A stretch of 64,000 nucleotides of DNA from Mesaphorura yosii (Eukaryota > Arthropoda > Collembola > Poduromorpha > Tullbergiidae). The stretch spans positions 434,001 to 498,000 of the forward strand of contig WIXG01000010.1 of assembly GCA_009869945.1 (NCBI GenBank), read 5' to 3'. The position numbers were made by a program, and so were the translations under genes. This document shows, one piece after another, positions 63,701-64,000 of this stretch; position 1 is the stretch's first letter, and each line of letters starts with the position of its first letter. The notes beneath the pieces were generated by a model. That model had not been told where the DNA came from. It did no database searches and was given only the letters and a program-made list of their open reading frames with translations.

Positions 63701-64000
63701 GGGCTTGTTTTGGCAGTAGACCACGTACCTATAAAACATTAAATATACGACATAGAAATACATACATAATTAGAAATAAATGAATAATAATATAAATACA
63801 TAGAAAATAATCATTCGCTGCACTACTACTATATCATATTAGAGTTCGTTTTACTGTCAGGAACGGTATGTTGATTTTTTTAACAAAGTTAACAACGGAT
63901 GAAAACGATAATGGTTATATTACGTAACAGTATTAAAATTAGAAAGCCAGTCTTACATGTGAAGCCTCCTCTCGTGTTTCTTGAACAGTGGCCCAAGTTC
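54753..64000 (-). CDS. Trio/Kalirin-type RhoGEF with C-terminal kinase, 3' part (partial)
   Basis: The 5' part lies beyond the window. Exons seen are 64000-63957 (cut), 63728-63656, 63350-63294, 63112-62942, 62685-62494, 61316-61084, 58801 to about 58252, 57492-56658, 56575-56102, 56024-55826, 55731-55593, 55517-55415, 55363-55237, 55158-54963 and 54869-54753. Domains in order: the end of the second DH domain ([14 protein letters not shown], then [20 protein letters not shown] and [13 protein letters not shown]), PH2 ([13 protein letters not shown], then IQSPIKYQ), a Ser-rich linker, SH3 ([20 protein letters not shown], ending GWLPPHV), an Ig set ([20 protein letters not shown]), FN3, and a kinase. 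Trio and Kalirin activate Rac/RhoG via DH1 and RhoA via DH2 in axon guidance. The kinase keeps the Lys (FAAKF, 55965-55963) and DFG (55463-55455), but its catalytic loop reads HLDIELTN where vertebrate members have HLDIKPEN. All phases agree; the 3' end of the linker exon is uncertain. Confidence 0.9.
58802..61083 (-). other. Intron between PH2 and Ser-rich linker exons
   Basis: About 2.3 kb of AT-rich intron in the Trio-like gene. No additional exon, repeat or RNA gene was recognised. Variant exons of this family often lie at this point, but I cannot identify one. Confidence 0.45.

Noticed and set aside
1-64000. CRISPR arrays, operons, tRNA or rRNA genes
   Set aside because: No regularly spaced repeats, no tRNA-like GGTTCGAATCC context with a foldable arm set, and no rRNA-like core sequences were found; the DNA is clearly eukaryotic.

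Overview
The window is nuclear DNA from an animal, most likely an arthropod. Genes are split by GT-AG introns, mostly 45-80 bp with some of several kb, and the non-coding DNA is AT-rich. The gene content is arthropod-like: a GMC oxidoreductase, a calpain-C-like inactive calpain and an insect-like set of tetraspan and receptor genes. Two axonemal genes (RIB43A and the p28 inner-arm dynein light chain) imply motile cilia or flagellated sperm. That argues against groups with aflagellate sperm and would fit a hexapod such as a springtail or insect. The species guess is inference only.

Layout. 0.5-3.4 kb: a small unrecognised minus-strand gene, head to head with an eight-exon GMC oxidoreductase whose fifth exon does not fit the reading frame. 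5.3-7.0 kb: a minus-strand four-pass membrane protein with a Gly/Tyr-rich loop. 7-11.6 kb: no convincing gene, but a short island with repeated GC-rich words near 11.25 kb. 11.6-14.4 kb: an unrecognised two-exon small gene, then a B-type cyclin with a KEN box and D-boxes. 14.9-15.2 kb: a complete 298-bp MITE with 18-bp inverted repeats and a TAA target duplication. 15.5-16.8 kb: RIB43A.

17.2-36.1 kb: one minus-strand calpain gene of 17 coding exons whose phases sum to exactly 668 codons. All three catalytic residues are replaced, as in Drosophila calpain-C. An intronless p28 dynein light chain gene lies in one of its introns. 38.6-42.7 kb: a minus-strand rhodopsin-type receptor with a very long low-complexity tail and a likely 5'UTR exon; a small plus-strand gene sits inside its 5' intron. 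42.7-49.2 kb: no gene seen.

49.2-49.9 kb: CIAO2B/MIP18, a cytosolic iron-sulfur assembly factor. A perfect 26-bp hairpin follows at 50.2 kb. 52.5-53.7 kb: a Lifeguard/GRINA-type BAX-inhibitor protein. 54.7-64.0 kb: the 3' part of a Trio/Kalirin RhoGEF running off the window edge, encoding DH2-PH2-linker-SH3-Ig-FN3-kinase. The kinase module is absent from Drosophila Trio and C. elegans UNC-73, and its catalytic loop is altered here.

The genes are a mixed set rather than a functional cluster: cell cycle, axoneme, Fe-S assembly, cell-death control, Rho signalling and a receptor. I see no CRISPR array, operon, tRNA or rRNA, and nothing I would call a wholly new biological system. The most unusual points are the dead calpain, the kinase-bearing Trio, the MITE and the perfect hairpin.
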